Shown in pieces: positions 1 to 6,698 of a stretch of DNA of 11,644 nt. The notes beneath the pieces are model-generated. The model was given only the letters and a program-made list of their open reading frames with translations, was not told the origin of the DNA and searched no databases. Both the position numbers and the translations under genes were made by a program. The stretch comes from Planctomycetaceae bacterium (lineage in GTDB: Bacteria; Planctomycetota; Planctomycetia; Planctomycetales; Planctomycetaceae). How positions within the stretch are numbered: position 1 is the first letter of the stretch; each line of letters starts with the position of its first letter. The stretch is taken from positions 1-11,644 of the forward strand of contig WFOZ01000678.1 in assembly GCA_015487825.1 (NCBI GenBank), given 5' to 3'.

Positions 1-113
1 AAGAGCTTAACCTTGTTGAATTACCTTCTCTATTATCACTGGTAGAGAAAACATTTCAATGTCATACTCCGAGCTGCAGACCAACAGCAGTGTAGACTCT
101 GGAGAGATATCAG

Positions 114-1298
114 ATGAAGAAAAACGTCATATTGAAGTGCTTCCCGTACAATAAAATCACAATTACAATTCTGACTGCGATAATACTCTTTTCAGCAAAT
201 ATTTTACCGGTATTTGCCCAAAAGACTTCTCAAAAAATCTGGAAGTACAATCCGGAACTGCTGCGTCCGTTCTGGGAAGAGGAGACCGTTGAGGGGGAAT
301 CAATCCTGTTTCTTAAAGAGCCTCAAACAGGGCAGGCGAAAGGTTCGCTTCTGTTTCCTGCTTTAGAAGTGCTGGAAGTTCGCAATTCTTCAGGAACGGT
401 TATCTACGAGCAAGGGAAAGATTATCTCTGGAAGCCAGGTTCGCGGGAACTGACTCTGCCTGCAGGCTCCCGCATTATTTCCCACACACCGGCTCAGATG
501 AGACGCCCCGCCAATTCGCAAAAGCATCGTTTAACTCATCGAGATGGCAATGGAGAGATTTTCTTCGGTGGGCAACTAGAATATCATGACATGCAGACCT
601 GCATCACATACAGGCATGCCCCCGGGTTATGGAAAACGCCGGTCCCGCATTTTGATGAAAAAGCCTTGCCTGCCGTCATCAGCAAGTTGGGAAACGGGAA
701 ACCTGTTTCCATTGTGGTGCTGGGCGATAGTATTTCTTCCGGCTGTAACGCTTCCGGCTGGGCAGACGGCAAGCCGTTCCAACCTGCCTATCCGGGATTA
801 TTGAAGCAACATCTTGAAGCGAGTTATCCATCGAAAGTTTCTCTGAACAACCTTTCGATCAGCGGCAAGAGTACCCCTTGGGCATTAACAATGGTTGATC
901 AAGTTGTCACCTCGAAACCGGATCTTGTCATTCTCGCATTCGGCATGAATGATTCTGCGGGGCGATCCACGAAGGAATATCAGGCGAATACAAAACTGAT
1001 GATGCAAAAGGTTCGCGAACAACTACCCGCTTGTGAATTCATACTTGTAGCAACGATGCTGGGAAATGCAGACTGGACCGTGCTGCATCACGAACGTTTC
1101 CCGGAATACCGCGATGCACTAGCTGAGTTATGCAAACCGGGCATTGCGTTGGCTGATGTGACTTCCATCTGGAGCGGTATGCTCAAACACAAAAAGTTTA
1201 TCGATCTCACCGGCAATGGCGTTAATCATCCCAACGATTTCGGACACCGTGTTTATGCCCAGGTGATTGCCGCTTTGCTTGTTGAGCCTGATAAATAA
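114..1298 (+). CDS. Secreted SGNH/GDSL-type esterase/hydrolase
   Basis: Seen: 394 aa. The start is supported by GGAGAG at 101-106, seven bases before the ATG. The N-terminus is a signal peptide: a basic start, a hydrophobic run at about residues 15-33, and a likely cleavage after VFA (residue 35). Residues 36-190 are a beta-rich leader region I do not recognise. The SGNH core starts near residue 195: VVLGDS with nucleophile Ser206, GMND at 277-280 (block III Asn279), and NHPND with His372 near the C-terminus. The usual Asp two or three residues before the His is not in place; the sequence there is NGVNHP, so the acid may be the Asp in FIDLTGN or may be dispensable. Known: this superfamily cleaves esters, often acetyl or acyl groups on carbohydrates or lipids, outside the cytoplasm. 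Inferred: an exported carbohydrate esterase; the substrate cannot be read from the sequence. It is transcribed alone and converges on the next gene. Confidence 0.88.
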   Translation: MKKNVILKCFPYNKITITILTAIILFSANILPVFAQKTSQKIWKYNPELLRPFWEEETVEGESILFLKEPQTGQAKGSLLFPALEVLEVRNSSGTVIYEQGKDYLWKPGSRELTLPAGSRIISHTPAQMRRPANSQKHRLTHRDGNGEIFFGGQLEYHDMQTCITYRHAPGLWKTPVPHFDEKALPAVISKLGNGKPVSIVVLGDSISSGCNASGWADGKPFQPAYPGLLKQHLEASYPSKVSLNNLSISGKSTPWALTMVDQVVTSKPDLVILAFGMNDSAGRSTKEYQANTKLMMQKVREQLPACEFILVATMLGNADWTVLHHERFPEYRDALAELCKPGIALADVTSIWSGMLKHKKFIDLTGNGVNHPNDFGHRVYAQVIAALLVEPDK

Positions 1299-1343
1299 AT
1301 CCGATGCAATACTGTATCGCGCCGAGGATTCATACTCTCGGCA

Positions 1344-1441
1344 TGTGCCACGGCTCTGTGAGCCGTGCGAACTATTAATTGCAAAGTTTGTTTCCACTCC
1401 AGCACAGCACGGCTCACAGAGCCGTGGCACACTGTTTTTTT
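1344..1441 (+). terminator. 25-bp perfect inverted repeat with nested hairpins and T-run, between convergent genes
   Basis: The arms 1344-1368 and 1407-1431 are perfect reverse complements over 25 bp, with a 38-nt spacer. Each arm is itself a hairpin: CACGGCTC and GAGCCGTG flank a 3-nt loop (1349-1367 and 1408-1426). Seven T follow at 1435-1441, three bases after the second arm. This is the layout of an intrinsic terminator for the + strand hydrolase ending at 1298. The T-run touches the stop codon of the opposite gene (1440-1442). A palindrome built from palindromes is more than a terminator needs, so it may also be a dispersed REP-like element; a genome search would decide. Confidence 0.7.
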
Positions 1442-2591
1442 ATCGGAAGAGTTTTAGTTTTCTCTTTGCGTATTTGACGCTGCGGATTTCCCAGGCTCCT
1501 TTTTTGACAGCCAGCAGATTTCTCTGCCTGGCGGAGACGCCGTGCATCACTTTGGAGATATCTGTCAGCACGCTTGGCTTGTCTGAAAAATATGAATGCC
1601 CCATTCTGAACAAAGATGTATCTGTATCGCTGGCGTCGATGACTTCTATAGTTTCAAAGTTGGGAAATTGCTGTAGATATTTTCCTCCCTGCCCCAGTCG
1701 CAGGGCACCATTGACAGCCCGCGATGCCAGCAGTGCTTTATCATGTGAGGAAGCATAAATGGTAACACGGTCTGTTGCCTGGACAATTTTAGGAGCAATC
1801 TGTTCTCGAAAAACTCCTGCATCAATATCGGGAGCAGTCAGAATAATCTGATTGAACTTCGGCACTGTTCCGGAAAACGGTTTGTTGACCATTTGCCGGA
1901 CTGCCCGAGTCAGTAATCGATTTCCCATACTGTGAGCGATCAAATGAATTCGTGTTGCTCCCGATTCGTGCGCAACAGCCTCGATAAATTGAGCCACGTG
2001 CGGTTCACACCACTCAGCCGTTGTGCGATCTGTGACGTATTCGGTCGAACGTCCTTTGGATGGCCAGCTATACATTATTGGTGCCCCCTGAAAATTCAGA
2101 TCGTGCGCAATCTGAGCCGTGCGGCGGGCGGCATCTTTGAATGTCACATTGAATCCATGAACAAAAACAAATGCCTCCTGTTCACTGGAATCTTCAATGT
2201 CTGATTGGAGTCTTTGGAGAAAATCATATCCTCCCATCGGCTGCACGCTCATCAGTACGACGTGCTTTTCCGGGTTTTCGCGAAACTCCAGTTTCCAAAG
2301 CGAAGGCTTTTCCAGTTCGCCGGTGCGATGTTTTTCAGGAATGGAAACTTCACAGATCCCAAATTGAATTTCATGGCGTCCGTTACCGTAAAACTTATTG
2401 GGTTCCCGCGAACCGCTCGGTGCGCGATCGGTTGCGTAGAAGACCTGAACAACATCAAAAACTTCATTGGTCTGTTCCGGGTCGTTCAGACTGTCTGTTG
2501 CCGCGCCACGATCTGCATTTTGTTCCGGCTTGCTGCAAGCAGAAATCAATATAAGGCTGCCAAGCAAACATATTCTGTAAAGCGGTTTCAT
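1440..2591 (-). CDS. Lipoprotein alpha/beta hydrolase, DUF900 family
   Basis: Seen: an open frame extends up to 2663, but the ATG at 2589-2591 is the better start. It has GGAGG (2599-2603 on the other strand) seven bases upstream, and the protein then begins with a lipoprotein signal: MKPLYRIC, a hydrophobic core, and the lipobox LISAC with Cys19. The product is 383 aa. After a hydrophilic linker (20-43) the hydrolase core starts near residue 45. It shows FVHGFN (143-148, oxyanion-hole region), the nucleophile elbow AHSMG with Ser221 (219-223), TAPDID with Asp255/Asp257, and a likely catalytic His332 in GHSYF. Known: this architecture matches the DUF900 alpha/beta hydrolases (Pfam PF05990), whose substrates are mostly unknown. 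Inferred: an envelope-anchored serine hydrolase, perhaps an esterase or lipase. It lies 82 bp downstream of coaX on the same strand with no terminator seen between, so co-transcription is plausible. The C-terminus is basic (KYAKRKLKLFR). Confidence 0.88.
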   Translation of the reverse strand: MKPLYRICLLGSLILISACSKPEQNADRGAATDSLNDPEQTNEVFDVVQVFYATDRAPSGSREPNKFYGNGRHEIQFGICEVSIPEKHRTGELEKPSLWKLEFRENPEKHVVLMSVQPMGGYDFLQRLQSDIEDSSEQEAFVFVHGFNVTFKDAARRTAQIAHDLNFQGAPIMYSWPSKGRSTEYVTDRTTAEWCEPHVAQFIEAVAHESGATRIHLIAHSMGNRLLTRAVRQMVNKPFSGTVPKFNQIILTAPDIDAGVFREQIAPKIVQATDRVTIYASSHDKALLASRAVNGALRLGQGGKYLQQFPNFETIEVIDASDTDTSLFRMGHSYFSDKPSVLTDISKVMHGVSARQRNLLAVKKGAWEIRSVKYAKRKLKLFR

Positions 2592-2673
2592 CCGAGGGCC
2601 TCCTGCGCCAAGATGCAAAATATAAACGCCGCGGAGCGTATCGCATCTGGGAAAACAGCTCAAGATGAATCTT

Positions 2674-3486
2674 TTATTCCAGAGAACCCAGCCCCTGTAA
2701 TGTCAAATGAGGATAAAACTGGAAAGGACTGTCCAGATGAGGCTGCAGAAGTGAAGCCGCTCCACCGGTGAGGTAGTATTCACCTTCGGCTCCTGTTTTC
2801 TCTGTTAATTTGTCTGAAATGCGAGAGACGATTTCATTAACAGCTCCGACCTGTCCCCAAATCAAGCCGCTGCGCACCGCCTGATTGGTATTGCAGCCAA
2901 TCACATCCGGCTGTTCTTTGAGGATTTCTTCCATCGAAATTAGTGGTAATAAATGCGTGTATTCGTGTAATGAGTGAGCAGCCAGTTCGTAACCGGGTAG
3001 AATCGCACCTCCCTGAAATGCTCCTTCGGGAGAAACGACATCGATTGTTGTTGCAGTACCGGTATCAACAATGAGCGCCCAACGATTCGGATCGCGTAAC
3101 CGATTAACGGCCATCACATTCATAATACGATCCAGCCCCACGGTTTCAGGATGCTCGACTTCCAGACGAACCGGTAACTCAAAAGCATTGTGGATTACTC
3201 GTGGTTCCTGAAATTGTGGCGACCAGTCATGAGCCAGCTGATTCATATCCGAAGGATGCGAACCGGAAATAAGCGACCGGCTCCAATGCTTCGTGCCATC
3301 TTCGATCAACTCGCGTATTTCGGCCCACTGGATCGGTTCGTCAGCTTCATAAGCAAAGCATCCAAAGCATTTCGGCAGTTTGCGAAATGAAGATTCATCA
3401 TCCGCCCAGAACTGCTCCAGAACTGCTAATTTTATACGCGTGTTGCCAACATCAACAACAAGCTGCACCATGTTCATATCAAACAC
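2674..3486 (-). CDS. coaX: Type III pantothenate kinase
   Basis: Function (known for the family): phosphorylates pantothenate with ATP, the first step of coenzyme A synthesis, in the cytoplasm. Type III enzymes need a monovalent cation and are not feedback-inhibited by CoA. Seen: 270 aa, about the usual length. Ordered motifs fit the ASKHA fold: DVGNTRIKLA from Asp12 (phosphate loop), ETVGLDR (114-120, substrate site), DTGTATTID (141-149, with Asp141 in the catalytic position), GGAILPG (159-165), GCNTNQAVRSG near 197-207, and TGGAASLL (240-247). Start: the longest frame begins at GTG (3484-3486), with GAGG eight bases upstream. ATGs at codons 4 and 6 lack such spacing, so GTG is preferred, though the conserved part only starts near codon 8. 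A 12-bp dyad lies in the leader. The lipoprotein hydrolase follows on the same strand. Confidence 0.95.
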   Translation of the reverse strand: MFDMNMVQLVVDVGNTRIKLAVLEQFWADDESSFRKLPKCFGCFAYEADEPIQWAEIRELIEDGTKHWSRSLISGSHPSDMNQLAHDWSPQFQEPRVIHNAFELPVRLEVEHPETVGLDRIMNVMAVNRLRDPNRWALIVDTGTATTIDVVSPEGAFQGGAILPGYELAAHSLHEYTHLLPLISMEEILKEQPDVIGCNTNQAVRSGLIWGQVGAVNEIVSRISDKLTEKTGAEGEYYLTGGAASLLQPHLDSPFQFYPHLTLQGLGSLE

Positions 3487-3512
3487 TTGATGATCCTCAT
3501 CTGTTCAAGAAC

Positions 3513-3545
3513 CTGAAATCTGTATCGGAACATTACAGATTTCAG
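3513..3545 (-). promoter_or_regulatory. 12-bp perfect dyad in the coaX leader
   Basis: CTGAAATCTGTA (3513-3524) and TACAGATTTCAG (3534-3545) are exact reverse complements around a 9-nt spacer, 27 bp upstream of the coaX GTG start. No T-run follows on the - strand, so it does not look like a terminator. It could be a repressor operator or a leader hairpin. The regulator is unknown. Confidence 0.45.
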
Positions 3546-3630
3546 TTGACTGGCAATACGACAAAAAGAATAGACCACAAGTAGTAAGAAAAAGGAAGGT
3601 TCTCCCTCTATTATAATGGCTGAAGATTTG

Positions 3631-3680
3631 AAAAAGCCACGGATGAGCCCAGCACGACTGGTTCATCCGTGGCTCTTTTT
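3631..3680. terminator. Terminator-like hairpin with A and T tracts on both sides
   Basis: AGCCACGGATGA (3635-3646) pairs perfectly with TCATCCGTGGCT (3663-3674). An inner CCAG/CTGG stem (3649-3652 and 3658-3661) extends it. AAAAA precedes the stem and CTTTTT follows, so it can read as an intrinsic terminator in either direction. It is oddly placed, because it lies upstream of both flanking genes rather than after one. It may insulate the two promoters, end a short transcript, or be a dispersed repeat. Confidence 0.55.
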
Positions 3681-3761
3681 CTTTAGCCATTGAGTTCTGC
3701 GAAGAACTTGTTAACTATTTCTATGAAAATCTGTACTATCGGCAGGAGAAAATGTTTATCC

Positions 3762-3788
3762 TCTATTCAATATATTTTATTGAATAGA
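3762..3788. repeat. 11-bp AT-rich perfect inverted repeat upstream of the glycosyltransferase
   Basis: TCTATTCAATA (3762-3772) and TATTGAATAGA (3778-3788) are exact reverse complements separated by 5 nt. The dyad lies 84 bp before the proposed ATG of the glycosyltransferase and about 20 bp before its weak -35 candidate. The position fits an operator; it could equally be a hairpin with no function. Confidence 0.4.
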
Positions 3789-3871
3789 TAGATCTTCTCA
3801 TGTAACGTTGCACAACACATTATCACAAAATTAATCCGGGTCAACATCATCCGGACGAAGTGTTACCAATA

Positions 3872-5113
3872 ATGAAAATCTGTTTTGTCCTTTTGCATGC
3901 TTATCCGGTTGTTGAACCGAACGCTCCCGGTCTGTTTGGAGGTTCTGAAACGCGAGCGGTAACGCTTGCACAAGGGTTGGCAAAATATACTGATCACGAA
4001 ATTTCTTTTGTTGTCCGCAATCCTCATTTGAAGCAGCCTCGGGTCATTGAAGGCGTGACGTATATTCCGTGGCATGATTTCTGGACTGAAATTCGTGTCC
4101 ATGTTGCTGAATGCCTCGATATCCGAAAACTGCCCGCGATCAGTATTAAACGCTGGAGCTGGAAACTGCTTTGGGAAATTCCGCTGCTGGCTGCCTCAAA
4201 CCCCTGGCGCCGAAAATATCGGGATCCTCGCAAACAGGCTGATATTTTCCAGAAAATTGATGCTGACCTCTTTTGCAGTTTTGGCATCAACGCCCATGCA
4301 GTTCAAACGGTTTTCAATGCTCGCCTGTTAAATAAACCGAGCCTGATTTTTCTCGGTTCCGATATGGATCTGGATGAGCGATATCATCCCGGAAGTGATT
4401 ACATCAGCCCTTATCGAGATCATGCAGAACCGAGTTACTGGGTTTTGAAAAATGCAGAACAAATTATCGCTCAAACAAAACTTCAGCAACAACTGTTAAA
4501 ATCGCGATTTGATCGTGAGAGTGAAATTCTGGCGAACCCGTTTGACCTTGAAAACTGGCAAAAGCAAATAGACAACTCCGATTTCGAGAACCCGTGGGGG
4601 GCGGAAAAATTCGTGCTGTGGATTGGTCGAGCGGAAGAAGTTCACAAGAAACCATCTCGATTTGTGGAACTGGCAAAGCGATGTCCCACAATAAAATTCC
4701 TGATGATTCTGAATTCATCCGACTACGATGTTGAAAAAGAAATTAAGCGGCAAGCCCCCAAGAACCTGAAAATACTTGATCTGGTCCCCTTTCAGGAGAT
4801 GCCGGGATTGTTTTCTCATGCGAAAATTTTGGTGAATACATCAACCGGAGAGGGATTCCCGAATCTCTTTTTACAGGCAATCGCTTCGAGAGTACCGATT
4901 ATCTCATACGAAGTGGGTGAGGATTTCCTGATTCAATCGGGGGCGGGAGTTTGCGTTCGAGGGAATGCGGATTCAGTGGAGGAAATTCTATGCGATGATT
5001 CACTGACAGCCCGAACAGACCCGGAAACTGCTTTGGAATTCCTGCGAAAAAACTACCTCTGCTCCTCAGTCTGCCAGCAACTGAATGAATACCTGGCCTC
5101 GCCCTGGAGATAA
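3872..5113 (+). CDS. Glycosyltransferase, GT4-like (GT-B fold)
   Basis: Seen: 413 aa from the ATG at 3872. The frame could start 12 bases earlier at GTG 3860, but MKICFVLL is the typical first beta strand of this fold, so ATG is preferred; GAAG at 3857-3860 is only a weak ribosome site. The N-terminal half has the GT4 glycine loop GLFGGSETRAVTLAQGL (20-36). The C-terminal half has FVLWIGRAEEVHKKPSRF (247-264) and the donor-site segment GEGFPNLFLQAIASRVPII (326-344). In the usual E-x7-E pair the first Glu is present (Glu327) but the second position is Gln335. No signal peptide or obvious membrane anchor is seen. Known: such enzymes transfer a sugar from a nucleotide donor onto a growing glycan at the inner face of the membrane. 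Inferred: a chain-extending enzyme of a surface polysaccharide; donor and linkage are unknown. It converges on the Wzt-like gene. Confidence 0.9.
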   Translation: MKICFVLLHAYPVVEPNAPGLFGGSETRAVTLAQGLAKYTDHEISFVVRNPHLKQPRVIEGVTYIPWHDFWTEIRVHVAECLDIRKLPAISIKRWSWKLLWEIPLLAASNPWRRKYRDPRKQADIFQKIDADLFCSFGINAHAVQTVFNARLLNKPSLIFLGSDMDLDERYHPGSDYISPYRDHAEPSYWVLKNAEQIIAQTKLQQQLLKSRFDRESEILANPFDLENWQKQIDNSDFENPWGAEKFVLWIGRAEEVHKKPSRFVELAKRCPTIKFLMILNSSDYDVEKEIKRQAPKNLKILDLVPFQEMPGLFSHAKILVNTSTGEGFPNLFLQAIASRVPIISYEVGEDFLIQSGAGVCVRGNADSVEEILCDDSLTARTDPETALEFLRKNYLCSSVCQQLNEYLASPWR

Positions 5114-5118
5114 CGCTC

Positions 5119-5132
5119 TCTTCTGCAGAAGA
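5119..5132. repeat. 14-bp perfect palindrome between convergent stops
   Basis: TCTTCTGCAGAAGA reads the same on both strands and begins five bases after the glycosyltransferase stop. As RNA it gives a 5-bp stem with a TGCA loop. No real T-run follows on either strand, so it is at best a weak terminator for the two converging genes. Confidence 0.3.
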
Positions 5133-5168
5133 CTGCTTTATCGAATAAAATCAACCGTTATAGGTATA

Positions 5169-6422
5169 TCAATCGCTGGAGTATGAAAACCTGGTCGGCC
5201 ACCAGAAATTGGTGTTTCGATGGGTAGGAACTCCGGTCGTTCCCCAAATGTTCTTTTCAATCATTTCAAACGCAAGGGCCTGTTGGAACACTTCGATCTC
5301 TTCATGCCCTGTTCCAAACCAGAAGCTGAATGAATAATTGCCGGGCATTAACGGAACCATGCCGAGTGAGCAACGGGCTGTTCCGGAAAGCGCCGGATGG
5401 GGGAAATGATCGGTTGTTAAATAACGACTACTCGAACCAAGTACAGTTTCTCCCTGCTGCGAGTAAAGTTCGAAACTGATATGTATCTGCTGAATCGGAG
5501 TTTTCGCTTTATATTTTATTTCGAGAGTAATTGAATCTCCGGTATAAAAACGACTGGTTGCTTCTTTCTGATTGAGTAAATTGATCTGTAATGATTCCAG
5601 TGGATACTTGCACTGATCGAATAGAACGCTTGGAGGTTTCGTGTGAGATTCCTGTAAGCCAAGGTATTTTTCAATCGCCTCCTGGGCATTTGTCGAATGA
5701 CCTGCATGGCCCTGTTCAATTACCAAAACTCGCTGGCACAATGTTTTAATGGCTGTCATATTATGACTGACAAATAACACGGTGCGTCCCTCTCTGGCAA
5801 CATCGCTCATTTTTCCCAGGCACTGTTTCTGAAATTTGGCATCGCCGACAGCCAGTACTTCGTCGATAATTAATATTTCCGGTTCCAGATACGCTGCCAC
5901 AGAGAAGGCGAGTCTGGCGAACATTCCTGAGGAATATCGTTTCACTGGAGTATCGATGAACTCACCCATTTCTGCGAATGCAACAATTTCATCGAACTTG
6001 TGTGCTATATCTGCTCGCTTCATTCCGAGGATAGAACCGTTCAGGAAAACATTTTCACGACCTGTCAGCTCAGGATGAAACCCGGTCCCCACCTCTAACA
6101 AACTACCTACGCGACCCCGTGTCCCAATTCGGCCGGAGGTGGGACGGGTAATGCGGGAAAGAATTTTTAACAGTGTGCTTTTGCCTGCACCATTTCGTCC
6201 GATAATCCCCAGCACTTCCCCCTGATTTACCTCAAAGCTGATATCCTTTAATGCCCAGAATTCATGGAGGTCGCTTTCCTTCTCCTGCTGATCATTTTTT
6301 CTACCAGGCAGCCAGCCTGTCATTGCAGATTGCAACGATTCAGACAGGCGTGAATAACCGGCGTCCTGTCCCAGATGGAAACGCTTGGAAACATCCTCAA
6401 CACGGATCGCGATTTCAGACAT
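5169..6422 (-). CDS. Polysaccharide ABC exporter ATPase, Wzt-like
   Basis: Seen: 417 aa. The ABC domain covers about residues 1-245: Walker A GRNGAGKST (75-83), signature YSSGMFARL (163-171), Walker B ILIIDEVLAVGD (183-194) and switch His220 in SHN. EVGTGFHPELTGRENV (110-125) is typical of the Wzt/TagH/RfbE branch. A linker leads to a beta-rich C-terminal domain (about 265-415) resembling the Wzt C-terminal domain, which in known systems binds the finished glycan. Known: Wzt pairs with the permease Wzm to export lipid-linked O-antigen or other surface glycan across the inner membrane. No Wzm-type permease is in the window; the upstream neighbour is divergent and encodes a glycosyltransferase. 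The ATG (6420-6422) has no clear Shine-Dalgarno; AT-rich sequence precedes it. Inferred: the export ATPase for the glycan built by the neighbouring enzymes, with its permease elsewhere. Confidence 0.92.
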   Translation of the reverse strand: MSEIAIRVEDVSKRFHLGQDAGYSRLSESLQSAMTGWLPGRKNDQQEKESDLHEFWALKDISFEVNQGEVLGIIGRNGAGKSTLLKILSRITRPTSGRIGTRGRVGSLLEVGTGFHPELTGRENVFLNGSILGMKRADIAHKFDEIVAFAEMGEFIDTPVKRYSSGMFARLAFSVAAYLEPEILIIDEVLAVGDAKFQKQCLGKMSDVAREGRTVLFVSHNMTAIKTLCQRVLVIEQGHAGHSTNAQEAIEKYLGLQESHTKPPSVLFDQCKYPLESLQINLLNQKEATSRFYTGDSITLEIKYKAKTPIQQIHISFELYSQQGETVLGSSSRYLTTDHFPHPALSGTARCSLGMVPLMPGNYSFSFWFGTGHEEIEVFQQALAFEMIEKNIWGTTGVPTHRNTNFWWPTRFSYSSD

Positions 6423-6608
6423 AATAAATTAAAACTGTTTACTGTAATGCGTTGTACGGAAAGACAGACGGATTGCTTCGGCTGAAAGTGGAAAAGATTT
6501 CGCTTTCCGGATAATGAATGGCTCAGGATAGTATACGGTTAGCTGATTGGGAAGAGATGATTTATTCGTACATTCTTTTGGCAATGTTTAGTGGAGAGAA
6601 ATTAAGAT

Positions 6609-6672
6609 TTGGCAATTGTCTGACGACTTGGTAAGCTCCTTACCTTGCGTACTTGCCATTCTTACAATTGTC
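6609..6672. promoter_or_regulatory. Short repeats in the divergent gap before the second glycosyltransferase
   Basis: Within the 276-bp gap 6423-6698, CAATTGTC occurs twice in direct orientation (6613-6620 and 6665-6672, 52 bp apart). Between the copies, GGTAAG and CTTACC form a 6-bp hairpin (6630-6644), flanked by TGGCAA (6610-6615) and TTGCCA (6653-6658). The cluster ends 26 bp before the ATG of the + strand gene. It could be a regulator site; the repeats are short enough to be chance. Confidence 0.25.
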
Positions 6673-6698
6673 GCTGAATCAGTTATGTCCGAAATACG

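Larger units (their letters stand above)
3487..3871. other. Dyad-rich gap between divergent coaX and glycosyltransferase genes
   Basis: This 385-bp stretch has no convincing gene. It holds three separate perfect inverted repeats (listed individually) and an ATTATAAT at 3610-3617 that gives a TATAAT on both strands, though I see no good -35 at the right distance on either. A weak + strand promoter candidate for the glycosyltransferase is TTGCAC (3808-3813), 17 bp, TTAATC (3831-3836). A 61-codon frame across the hairpins on the - strand has no support as a gene. Confidence 0.6.

Noticed and set aside
1267..1758. A 163-codon + strand frame across the convergent gap
   Set aside because: It runs through the palindrome and antisense to the DUF900 hydrolase. 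Its composition looks like reverse-frame translation and there is no ribosome site.
2592..2663. Longer N-terminus for the lipoprotein hydrolase
   Set aside because: It would bury the lipoprotein signal peptide 24 residues in, and the internal ATG has a strong GGAGG site.
2205..2771. A 188-codon + strand frame antisense to the lipoprotein hydrolase and the end of coaX
   Set aside because: Both overlapped genes have clear family motifs, and this frame shows none.
3505..3690. A 61-codon - strand frame upstream of coaX
   Set aside because: It spans two inverted repeats, overlaps the presumed coaX leader and has no recognisable protein features.
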